NCBI GenBank assembly: GCA_937921835.1
Contig: CAKZVG010000492.1
Location: 1-7,712 of the forward strand
Length of the DNA stretch: 7,712 bases
Direction: 5' to 3'
Source: an uncultured Bryobacteraceae bacterium
GTDB taxonomy: Bacteria > Acidobacteriota > Terriglobia > Bryobacterales > Bryobacteraceae
Part shown: piece by piece, positions 1-6,521 of the stretch
Numbering within the stretch: position 1 is the stretch's first letter
Layout: every line of letters begins with the position of its first letter
The notes under the pieces: model-generated
Seen by the model: the letters and a program-made list of their open reading frames with translations, nothing else
Database searches by the model: none
Told to the model about the DNA's origin: nothing
Translations under genes and position numbers: made by a program

Positions 1-897
1 GCGGCGCGCCACGTCGTCGATCACCGCCGAAGTGGTCAGATTCACCACCACGTCGCCCGGCAGGCGTTCAAGCGCCGCCTCCACCGCCAGCGCCAGCACA
101 TCGTCGTTGTCCAGCACCGTTCCGGTCTCGTCCGCCACCGCCAGGCGGTCCCCGTCCGGATCCTGCGCGAAGCCGATTTGGGCGCCCGAGCGACGCACCA
201 GTTCCGCCAGTTCGCCGAGCGTATCCGGGCGCGGTTCGGCCTCGCGCGGAAAGGGACTGGTGGGATCGACCGCGATGGCGTGCAGCTCGCAGTTGAGTTC
301 TCGCTCCAGGAAGCGCACGCTCATTACCGAGCCGGCGCCGTTGACGCCGTCCAGCGCCACGCGGAAGCGCCGCGCGCGAATCGCTTCGACGTCCACGTGC
401 CGCAGCACGCGTTCGATGTGCAGGCGCATGGGCGCTTCGGTTTCGCGCGTCACGCGGCCGGTTTCTTCGTTGGTGGCGCGCCGGAAGTCGCTCTGGTGGT
501 ACAGATCGATCAGTTCGCCGCGCTCGTAGTTGTTGAAGAACAGCCCTTCGGCGTTGAACAGCTTCAGGGCGTTGTATTCGGGGGGATTGTGCGAGGCGGT
601 GATGGCGATGCCGCCGCGGGCGCGCGAGGCGGCGGCGAACATCTGGATGGTGGGGGTGGGCAGGACGCCCACGCGCACCACGCCGCAGCCGGTTGAGAGC
701 AGGCCGCAGGCCACGGCGTGCTCCAGCATTTCGCCGCTTGAGCGGGTGTCCCGCCCGAGGATCACGCGCCCCACGCCGCCGACGTAGGTGCCGAAAGCCT
801 GCGCGAAACCGCAGGCCAGCATGGGGGTGAGGAACTCGCCCACCACGCCGCGGATTCCCGAGACGCCGATTTTCAGAAGATGCTCCCGCGCCGCCAT
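1..897 (-). CDS. Phosphohexomutase (phosphoglucomutase/phosphomannomutase/GlmM superfamily), canonical copy, 3' end outside window
   Basis: Members of this alpha-D-phosphohexomutase family move phosphate between C6 and C1 of glucose, mannose or glucosamine phosphates in the cytoplasm, feeding envelope and exopolysaccharide precursors. The 299 visible codons start MAAREHLLKIGVSGIRGVVG and hold domains 1 and 2 and the start of domain 3. The phosphoserine loop TASHNP is at residues 100-105 (Ser102 catalytic) and the metal loop DPDGDR at 246-251; GVNGAG at 184-189 also fits the family. The sugar-binding and C-terminal phosphate-binding loops would lie beyond the left edge. The ATG shares one base with the TGA of the upstream gene (TGATG), and AGGAG at 911-907 lies nine bases before it, so coupled translation is likely. 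The frame is open to base 1 without a stop. The family is certain from the motifs; the sugar preference (ManB, Pgm or GlmM) cannot be decided from this part. Confidence 0.93.
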   Translation of the reverse strand, partial: MAAREHLLKIGVSGIRGVVGEFLTPMLACGFAQAFGTYVGGVGRVILGRDTRSSGEMLEHAVACGLLSTGCGVVRVGVLPTPTIQMFAAASRARGGIAITASHNPPEYNALKLFNAEGLFFNNYERGELIDLYHQSDFRRATNEETGRVTRETEAPMRLHIERVLRHVDVEAIRARRFRVALDGVNGAGSVMSVRFLERELNCELHAIAVDPTSPFPREAEPRPDTLGELAELVRRSGAQIGFAQDPDGDRLAVADETGTVLDNDDVLALAVEAALERLPGDVVVNLTTSAVIDDVARR

Positions 898-2267
898 CAG
901 GCCATACTCCTCACTTTCTCGAGCAGCTTGTCGAAGAGCGCTACGGGTGGATCGCCGCGCTGCTCGCAAATAACGCGGACGATGGGTTCGGTGTTGCTGA
1001 CGCGCACGTGGAACCAGCGCCCGGGCCAGTCCACCCGCAAGCCGTCGGAGACGTTGACGCTGCCGCCGGCGGCTTCCGCCTGAAGCTCGGCGAGCAGGGC
1101 CGGCACGCGCTGGGAAACCAGCGGCACCTCGCCCTTGAGAATCGAGTAACGCGGATACGAACGGACGATCTCCGACAGCTTCTTCCCGCGGCTGCGCATC
1201 ATCGAAAGAATCGCCAGCATCGAGGCAACGCCGTCGTAGACAAAACGGAAGCGCGGCATCATCACCGCGCCGGTGCCTTCGCCGGCGAGCGCGACCTGTT
1301 CCGGACGGTAGGCCGAGAGAGCGTCGATGGCCGCCTGCCGCCCCACCGGCACACGCAGCACGCGCCCGCCATGCCAGCCGCAGACCTCATCCACCAGCGC
1401 CGTAGTCGACAGATTGGTGATCACCAGTTTGCCCGGCCCGCCCGGCAGCAGGTAGTCGGCGAGCACCGGAAGCACCATCTCCTCGGAGACCGCCTCGCCT
1501 TCCTCGGTGGCCATGGCGATGCGGTCGCTGTCGACGTCGAACAGGAAGCCGGCATCGGCCCCCGCCGGACGCACCAGCGGCGCGAGCTGGAGCGCCACTG
1601 TGCGGCGCGTGGTGAGCGGCTCGTGCGCGAAGTTGACGCCCTCGATCTGCTCGTTGATGAGGATGAAGCCCGTCGCGAAGCGCTCGTTCATCCGCCGCAG
1701 CACCAGGGAGGAGGTTCCGTTGCAGCAGTCCACCAGGACCTTGAAGGGCCGCAACGCCTCCAGGTCGTAGGCGGCGGCGATCTCGTCCAGATAGGCGTCG
1801 ATGGCGCCGGAATCGAGCGAAAGCTTCCCGATCCGGTCCCAGGAGGCGAAATCGAACTTGCGCAGGTGGTAGATGTCGAGCAGTTCCCCCGCCTCGGCCG
1901 TGGACAGGTAGGTTCCACGCGCGCCGAAGAACTTGAGCGCGTTCCACTCGGCGGCGTTGTGGCTGGCGCCGATGGAGACGCCGCCGGCGGCGTCGCGCTG
2001 GCGGATGGCGTGCTGGATGACGGGCGTCGAGACGATGCCCAGGTCGACGACGTCGCGCCCGCAGGCCTCGATTCCAGCGATCACGCCTTCGCGGATCATG
2101 ACCCCGCTGGCGCGCGGGTCGCGTCCGATGATGACCGGGCCGGGCGCGCTCAGGAACGTGCCGAAGGCGGCGGCGAAGTCCAGCACGTGCGCGGCCGTGA
2201 TGCCTCCGGGGCCGACCACTCCCCGCAGGCCGACGTGCGAGATGCGCAGCGACTTTTCCGCTCTCAT
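897..2267 (-). CDS. Phosphohexomutase paralog with non-canonical active-site loops
   Basis: A complete 456-residue protein, the usual length for bacterial phosphomannomutase/phosphoglucosamine mutase. It aligns from end to end with the visible part of the next gene, including the same position for the catalytic serine (Ser102). The loops are recognisable but altered: GASHNA at 100-105 instead of TASHNP, DVDSDR at 244-249 instead of DPDGDR, GEGTG at 329-333 for the sugar-binding loop, and RVSNTEP at 422-428 where R-x-S-G-T-E-P is usual. The catalytic serine, the three metal-binding aspartates and the arginine are kept, so activity is possible, but substrate or rate may differ from the neighbour. 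The ATG is one base after the TGA of the CBM9-like gene (TGATATG), with GGAAG at 2278-2274 six bases before it. The stop overlaps the next start. An active mutase of different specificity or a partner subunit of the neighbour are both open; family membership is sure. Confidence 0.93.
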   Translation of the reverse strand: MRAEKSLRISHVGLRGVVGPGGITAAHVLDFAAAFGTFLSAPGPVIIGRDPRASGVMIREGVIAGIEACGRDVVDLGIVSTPVIQHAIRQRDAAGGVSIGASHNAAEWNALKFFGARGTYLSTAEAGELLDIYHLRKFDFASWDRIGKLSLDSGAIDAYLDEIAAAYDLEALRPFKVLVDCCNGTSSLVLRRMNERFATGFILINEQIEGVNFAHEPLTTRRTVALQLAPLVRPAGADAGFLFDVDSDRIAMATEEGEAVSEEMVLPVLADYLLPGGPGKLVITNLSTTALVDEVCGWHGGRVLRVPVGRQAAIDALSAYRPEQVALAGEGTGAVMMPRFRFVYDGVASMLAILSMMRSRGKKLSEIVRSYPRYSILKGEVPLVSQRVPALLAELQAEAAGGSVNVSDGLRVDWPGRWFHVRVSNTEPIVRVICEQRGDPPVALFDKLLEKVRSMA

Positions 2268-2268
2268 A

Positions 2269-2958
2269 TCAGTCTTCCAGAATCAGGCGGCCGAACGCCT
2301 CAGGCACATGATAGGAGGGCTGGTGGGTAGGCCGCCAGGCGATTCCCTTGCGCTTCGGACCCGGCCCCTGGAGACGGTAGAAATTGACGCGGAACTGGTT
2401 GCCGGCTCTAGCGGGGCGCGTGTCGATGGAGGAGATTGGAATGCGCATCTCGCCGCACCAGACCTTGCGCGCCTCGTCGATGCGGGCCTTGACGGCGAAC
2501 CCCGAGTTCCACAAAACGCCTTCCCGCGCCGGGTCCGGCTGGTCACGGTCGATGTCCAGGTCCACCCATTCGCCCCGCGGGGAAACCTGAAACTCGCGGT
2601 AACGCTTGATGTTGGAGAAATCGGCGCCGATGAAGACCTCGGCCACGTCCCAGCGCCAGAGGAAGTTGGTCTCGGCAGCGGCCGGCGGTTCCGGTTTCAG
2701 GAACAGCTCTTCATAGGGGCAGACGAACAGGAAGTAGAGGTTGGCGGCGGTCCAGCGCGAGCGGATCTCTGTTTCGTGGCCGGGAACCGGTCTGCCGAAG
2801 GAGTCGTTGCCCGCGCGCACGCCCGGCGCCGCCGTCCAGAACGGCGAAGCCGGGTCGGCTGAAAGCGGAGCGTCGTGCGGGGCGCGGAGGCTGCGGGCCA
2901 GGTCGGCTGCGGCGAGCGGCAGCGCCGGGAACAACAACAGCGCGGCGAGGAAGCGCAT
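2269..2958 (-). CDS. Secreted carbohydrate-binding family 9-like (CBM9-like) protein
   Basis: A 229-residue protein beginning with a clear Sec signal peptide: Arg2, a Leu/Ala-rich hydrophobic stretch, and a likely cleavage after LPLAAA near residue 18. There is no lipobox cysteine, so the mature protein should be free in the periplasm or outside. The rest looks like one CBM9-type beta-sandwich, as in DOMON-like xylanase-associated modules. Typical features are LYFLFVC (residues 74-80), the stretch WDVAEVFIG (103-111), YREFQVSPRGEWVDLDID (120-137) and a closing AWRPTH...PEAFGRL (207-225). Aromatic residues such as W101, W103, W131 and W150 could serve in ligand contact, but none is assigned. 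No catalytic domain is attached; stand-alone CBM9-like proteins of this size usually have no known function. It lies 46 bp after the receptor and one base before the first mutase. AAAGG just before the ATG is a rather close ribosome-binding site. Confidence 0.85.
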   Translation of the reverse strand: MRFLAALLLFPALPLAAADLARSLRAPHDAPLSADPASPFWTAAPGVRAGNDSFGRPVPGHETEIRSRWTAANLYFLFVCPYEELFLKPEPPAAAETNFLWRWDVAEVFIGADFSNIKRYREFQVSPRGEWVDLDIDRDQPDPAREGVLWNSGFAVKARIDEARKVWCGEMRIPISSIDTRPARAGNQFRVNFYRLQGPGPKRKGIAWRPTHQPSYHVPEAFGRLILED

Positions 2959-2976
2959 AGCCTTTCTACTCTAGCG

Positions 2977-2999
2977 CGGCGCGCCCGCCCCGCGCGCCG
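2977..2999 (-). other. GC-rich stem-loop between receptor and CBM9-like gene
   Basis: Read on the minus strand, CGGCGCGC and GCGCGCCG form a perfect 8-bp stem around the 7-base loop GGGGCGG. It fills about half of the 46-bp gap after the receptor stop codon. No T run follows it, so it is not a standard intrinsic terminator. It could protect the 3' end of the receptor message, reduce read-through into the CBM9-like gene, or only reflect local GC richness. The structure is visible; the role is not known. Confidence 0.45.
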
Positions 3000-3004
3000 G
3001 GCGT

Positions 3005-4585
3005 CTAGAAATGCAGCCGGGCGCAATACTGCAATTCGCGGCCGCGGTTGGCCTGGCTGGTGATGCGGCCGAACAGCGAACTGGTGACGCTGGTGTTCGG
3101 GTTGCCCCACATAATGCTGTTGGTGAGGTTGTAGGCTTCCATCCGGAATTCGAGCTTGAAGCGTTCGGTCAGCGGGAAGCTCTTCGACATGGTGGTGTCG
3201 AAATTCCACCGTCCCGGCCCGCGCAGGCCGTCGTATTGTTTGGGATTGGTCCGCCGGGTGTAAGGCTCGGGACGGCTGAAGATCGAGGTGTCGAAGTAGC
3301 GGTCGCGGGTCGGATTGGGAAGCGTGGGATTGATGTCCTGAAGCAGAGTCATCTGCCCGAAGGTGAGCAGCGAGCCGGCGTTCCAGGTGAAGATATTGGA
3401 GACCGACCAGCCTCCGATGACGGCCTCGGGTACTCGCGGGAGGCTGCCGAGGAGCCTGCGTCCCTTGCCGAAGGGCAGCTCGAGCGTGCCCGACATGCTC
3501 AGCCGGTGGCGGGTCTCGGGGCTGTCGCGCCATTCGAACTGCCGGGCGTATTCGGCGATGTCGTCCCAGAATTCGAGCCAGCGTTCCCGGTCGTAAGTGT
3601 AGGAGACCAGAAACATGTAGCCGGCGGAGAACTGGCGGCGGGCCTTGAGCTGCCAGGAGCGGAAGCGGTTGCGCATGCCTTCGGTATTGCGCTGGGTGAG
3701 GCTCAGATACTGCGGATGGGGCGAAAGAAGGCTGGCGATGGAGACCGTGGCGCGATTGCGGAGCTGGCCCGGGAAGGTGTCCTCGGCGCCGTAGCGGTAG
3801 AAGGGATTGGCGACGTTGCGCGCGAGCGCGGCTTTGTGAATCAGGCTGAGATTGGGATCGGCCTGATTCACGTTGGCGTTATAGAGCGAGTTGATCCAGT
3901 TGTAGTAGAACGTCGCGTCGCTGGTGATGCGGTTGGGCAGCTCGCGCTGGTAGGAGATGCTGAGCCGGTCGCTCCGTGGGCGGTCGAAGTCCTGGTTGGA
4001 CCAAGCCGCGGCGTCGCCCAGGTTCTGGTAGCGGCCGAGAGCCTTTCCCTTGGGCATGATCAGCGGGTTGACGCCGGCGGGAAAGGGATCGCGAAGCCTG
4101 GCTTGCGGGCGTCCCTCGACGGCGGGCAGCGCGCTGGTGGTGACAGTGAAGCCGTAGATCTCCATCGGACGCTGCGTATCGGTGAGGCTGACCACCGGGG
4201 TGATGAAACGCGACCAGCTCGCCCGCAGCGCCGACTTATTGTCCAGCCGGAAGGCTACGCCGATGCGGGGGCTGAACACCTTTGCGCTGGTGTTGTAAAG
4301 GCCGCGGTCTTCCGGCGTCGAGAACATCCAGGCGCCGAAAAACTGGGGCGGGTTGCGGTAGGCCAGCGCCGCCGCCGGAAACGCGGGCGGGTTGGCCCGC
4401 ATCTCGGGAATCGGGTCGGTCAGGTCGAGATAGCGCGACAGGCGGTTGTGGGTGTCCCAGGGCGGTGTTTCGAATTCCCAGCGCAGACCCATGTTCACCG
4501 TCAGCCGCCGGAACGCCTTCCAGTCGTCCTGCACGTAGCCGGCGTAGTAGTGGACGTTGACGTTTTGGGCTTCGCTGTAGCGCGC
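3005..4585 (-). pseudogene. C-terminal half of Oar-like TonB-dependent receptor, cut off by an upstream in-frame amber codon
   Basis: These 526 codons continue the reading frame of the upstream receptor part after the TAG at 4588-4586 with no frame change. They encode the second half of the outer-membrane beta-barrel. The sequence starts ARYSEAQNVNVHYYAGYVQDD and contains the family signature YAGYVQDDWK...RLTVNMGLRWE. It ends in RELQYCARLHF, a terminal phenylalanine as expected for recognition by the Bam complex. There is no sign of decay: the family pattern runs through to a normal TAG stop at 3007-3005. The first in-frame start-like codon is a GTG at 4534, inside the conserved YVQDDWK block, so an independent gene here makes no sense: it would lack a signal peptide and plug. 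Without readthrough or suppression this part is not made. If the TAG is a sequencing error, this is simply the end of an intact receptor. Confidence 0.85.
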
Positions 4586-4588
4586 CTA
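4586..4588 (-). other. In-frame amber (TAG) codon inside the receptor gene
   Basis: The minus-strand reading is GAC AAC AGC TCC TAG GCG CGC TAC AGC, so the TAG replaces residue 614 counted from the ATG at 6427. Both sides are in the same frame and both match the receptor family. One base change would turn it into a sense codon, for example TCG, CAG or TGG. The receptor's own final stop is also TAG (3007-3005), which argues against TAG being read as an amino acid throughout this genome. Confidence 0.93.
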
Positions 4589-6427
4589 GGAGCTGTTGTC
4601 GATGGCGCCGAGCAGAAAGGTCGCGTAGGCGTCGCCGTAGCGCCGCGTGTCCGGTCCGATGGCGCCGTCGGCGGTGTAGTTCTGGCTGAAGCTGAAGGAA
4701 TTTGGGTTCGGAAAGATCACGTTGCTGCGGTGGTAGCGCGCCTCGCCTCCGTACTTGAGATAGTGCGCGCCGCGGGCCTGCGAGAGCCGCGCGTGCCAGC
4801 TATATTGATGGGGCTGCTGGAACCACATCGAGCTGCGGCCGAAAGTGCCTTTGCCGGCGATGTTCATATTCGGCAGCATGCGCTTTGGGACGTTGCGGGT
4901 GTAGGGCTCGTCCCAGAGCCGCCCGCCCCAGACTTCGAGCAGTTGCTTGCGGGTCGCTTCGGTCCAGGTGGGGTCGTAGTCGTCCTGGAGCGATCCGTAG
5001 CTCCCGCGCAGATTCAGAACCGTCGACGGACTCAGGGTGTAAACCGAATCGAGCGCGATGTTGCGCGAATTCATCTGCCCGCCGATGTTGTTGTTGACCG
5101 CGATCGAGTCGACGAAGCGGCTCATGTCCAGATTGGTCCGGAAGCGGCTGATGCGGCCGAAGATCTTCCACTTCTCGTTGACGTTCCAGTCGGCGCGATC
5201 GGAGAAGTTCCAGTAGCGGTTCATCCAGGAGTAGGTGGTCCGGAAATTCTGGACGCCGGTGATGTCATTACCGGGGTTGTTCGGCTTCCACAAGTACTTG
5301 GTCATGAAGACCCGGGCGACGGGGTCGATCATGCTGGCCGGAGTCCGGTCGCCCGGGAACGGCTGCCGCGGCGCGCGGTTGGCGGCTACGTTGAGCACCG
5401 TCGTCTGGGGATCGAAAATGGTGCGCTGCGCGCCGTAGATGTTCAGCGACTGCGAGAAGTCGCCCGAGCGCTCCAGATCGGTCGGCATGGTGGCGATGTA
5501 ATTTCTCGAGTCGCGCGTGTTCCAGCGCTCGAAGGTGGCGAAGTTGAACAGCTTGTTCCGGCGCACGGGCCCGCCCACGCTGAAGCCGTAGATGTGGTTG
5601 CGCACCATGTTGGGCGTGCGCGCGATGGCGTTCGAAACCGCGTTGAGTTTGGGATTGCGTCCGAAGTAGTAGGCGGTGCCGTGATATTCATTGGTGCCGG
5701 CCTTTATGGAGACGCTCATGATGCCGCCGGCGGAGTGGCCGAACTCGGCGTCCACGCTGCTTTGCTGCACGCTGAATTCCTGCACCGCGTCCATGGGCGG
5801 CGCGTAGGAGCCTTTGTTGCCCAACTGGATGGGCGCGCCGTCCAGCAGCAGGTCGTTCTGCCCTCCTCCCGAAGAGGTGGTCGAACCGCCGATGTCCATT
5901 TGAGCGGACGAATACATGTAGAACGGGTTGCGTTCGTTGTTGTAACGGTTGACCACCGAGGTGTCCAACAGCGCCAGACTGAATGGATTGCGCGCCAGAA
6001 TGGGCAGCTCGGCGAGTATTTTGCGGTCGATCGTAGTTTCCACCGTGCTGGTGTTGAACTGCACCGAGACCGGCGCCTCGGTGACGGTGATCTGCTCGGA
6101 GACGCCGCTCGGTTTCAACGTGAAATCGACCGTGACGTCGCCCCGGACCTGCACCTGCACGTTTTGCTGGACCACGGCCGCGAAACCGGCTAGTTCGGCG
6201 GTGACGGTGTAGGGGCCAGGTTCGACGAAATCGAAGAAGTAGCGGCCGTTCATCTCCGTGGTCTTAGAGACGGTGACGCCGGTGGCGGTGTTGGTGAGCG
6301 TGACCTTCGCGCCGGCCACGAGGGCCTGGGTCGAGTCCGTGACCGTTCCCTGAACCTTGGCGCGGTAGTCCTGCGGAAACGCCAGGGAAACGAGACAGAG
6401 GGTGAGAATCGCGAGTCGCAGCGGCAT
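4586..6427 (-). CDS. N-terminal part of Oar-like TonB-dependent receptor (signal peptide, carboxypeptidase-regulatory-like domain, plug, first barrel strands)
   Basis: The full gene would be a 1140-codon outer-membrane receptor; this part is the 613 residues before the premature TAG. TonB-dependent proteins of this kind import or bind large ligands, in Acidobacteria probably glycans, but the substrate is not visible here. I place the start at the ATG of MPLRLAILTLCLVSLAFPQ, which gives a compact signal peptide, with GGAAA at 6440-6436 eight bases before it; a TTG seven codons further upstream is also open but less likely. Residues about 24-105 form a carboxypeptidase-regulatory-like beta-sandwich (VQGTVTDSTQALVAGAKVTL, NGRYFFDFVEPGPYTV). 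EQITVTEAP (111-119) is in the place of a TonB box. The plug follows, with NDLLLDGAPI (191-200) and AVQEFSVQQSSVDAEFG (214-230). The barrel begins near residue 250 and is cut about halfway. A truncated product would probably fail to fold and be degraded. Confidence 0.9.
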   Translation of the reverse strand: MPLRLAILTLCLVSLAFPQDYRAKVQGTVTDSTQALVAGAKVTLTNTATGVTVSKTTEMNGRYFFDFVEPGPYTVTAELAGFAAVVQQNVQVQVRGDVTVDFTLKPSGVSEQITVTEAPVSVQFNTSTVETTIDRKILAELPILARNPFSLALLDTSVVNRYNNERNPFYMYSSAQMDIGGSTTSSGGGQNDLLLDGAPIQLGNKGSYAPPMDAVQEFSVQQSSVDAEFGHSAGGIMSVSIKAGTNEYHGTAYYFGRNPKLNAVSNAIARTPNMVRNHIYGFSVGGPVRRNKLFNFATFERWNTRDSRNYIATMPTDLERSGDFSQSLNIYGAQRTIFDPQTTVLNVAANRAPRQPFPGDRTPASMIDPVARVFMTKYLWKPNNPGNDITGVQNFRTTYSWMNRYWNFSDRADWNVNEKWKIFGRISRFRTNLDMSRFVDSIAVNNNIGGQMNSRNIALDSVYTLSPSTVLNLRGSYGSLQDDYDPTWTEATRKQLLEVWGGRLWDEPYTRNVPKRMLPNMNIAGKGTFGRSSMWFQQPHQYSWHARLSQARGAHYLKYGGEARYHRSNVIFPNPNSFSFSQNYTADGAIGPDTRRYGDAYATFLLGAIDNSS

Positions 6428-6452
6428 GGAATCTATTTCCAATAGCAAATCT

Positions 6453-6474
6453 TCTGTTTAGGATTATAAACAGA
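6453..6474. promoter_or_regulatory. 22-bp inverted repeat overlapping the receptor promoter (possible operator)
   Basis: TCTGTTTA and TAAACAGA form perfect 8-bp arms around a 6-base centre. On the minus strand the repeat includes the whole TATAAT box at 6468-6463. A protein bound here would cover the -10 region and the transcription start, which is the usual place for a repressor. As RNA it could also form an AT-rich hairpin, but with no T tract after it. The arms are seen directly; the operator role is inferred. Confidence 0.5.
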
Positions 6475-6491
6475 GCTGCCGCCGGAGGGAA
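6463..6491 (-). promoter_or_regulatory. Likely sigma70-type promoter of the receptor gene
   Basis: The minus strand has a perfect TATAAT at 6468-6463. Seventeen bases upstream lies TTCCCT (6491-6486), a poor -35 match. Transcription would start near 6456, giving a leader of about 29 bases before the ATG at 6427. The box is in a short AT-rich island of an otherwise very GC-rich window, which supports a real promoter. The weak -35 fits a promoter needing an activator. Confidence 0.5.
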
Positions 6492-6505
6492 GGCCCCGGG
6501 ATTCG

Positions 6506-6521
6506 ATTAAAGCACTTTAAT
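6506..6521. promoter_or_regulatory. 16-bp AT-rich palindrome upstream of the receptor promoter
   Basis: On the plus strand ATTAAAG, two bases (CA), then CTTTAAT form a perfect inverted repeat. It covers the TAA stop of the serine hydrolase. Its centre is about 57 bases upstream of the predicted receptor transcription start, a distance seen for activator sites. A two-base loop is too tight for a good RNA terminator hairpin and no T run follows on the minus strand. A binding site for a dimeric regulator is possible but unproven. Confidence 0.35.

Noticed and set aside
1008..2330. A 440-codon plus-strand open frame opposite the first mutase.
   Set aside because: It is rich in Arg, His, Gly and Ala and has no recognisable domain; the opposite strand encodes a mutase with all key residues, so this is a shadow.
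2697..3533. A 278-codon minus-strand frame across the receptor/CBM9-like junction, which could look like a fusion gene.
   Set aside because: It is an off-frame reading of both genes with Arg/Pro/His-rich sequence and no domain.
4534..4585. Restart of translation after the amber codon as an independent gene from the GTG at 4534.
   Set aside because: The GTG codes for Val inside the conserved YAGYVQDDWK block, and the product would be half a barrel without signal peptide or plug.
3011..6193. A 1060-codon open frame on the plus strand opposite the receptor.
   Set aside because: It is antisense to a clearly recognised receptor, has low-complexity Val/Gly/Ala/Arg composition and no family motifs. 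Long antisense frames are expected opposite GC-rich genes.
6428..6440. Short inverted repeat GGAA-TCTAT-TTCC just before the receptor ATG that might hide the ribosome-binding site.
   Set aside because: Only four base pairs, too weak to claim as a regulatory structure.
6482..6500. Imperfect GC hairpin (CCGG-A-GG / CC-CCGG) after the serine hydrolase as an intrinsic terminator.
   Set aside because: The stem has a bulge and no T run follows on the minus strand, so it does not meet the usual criteria.
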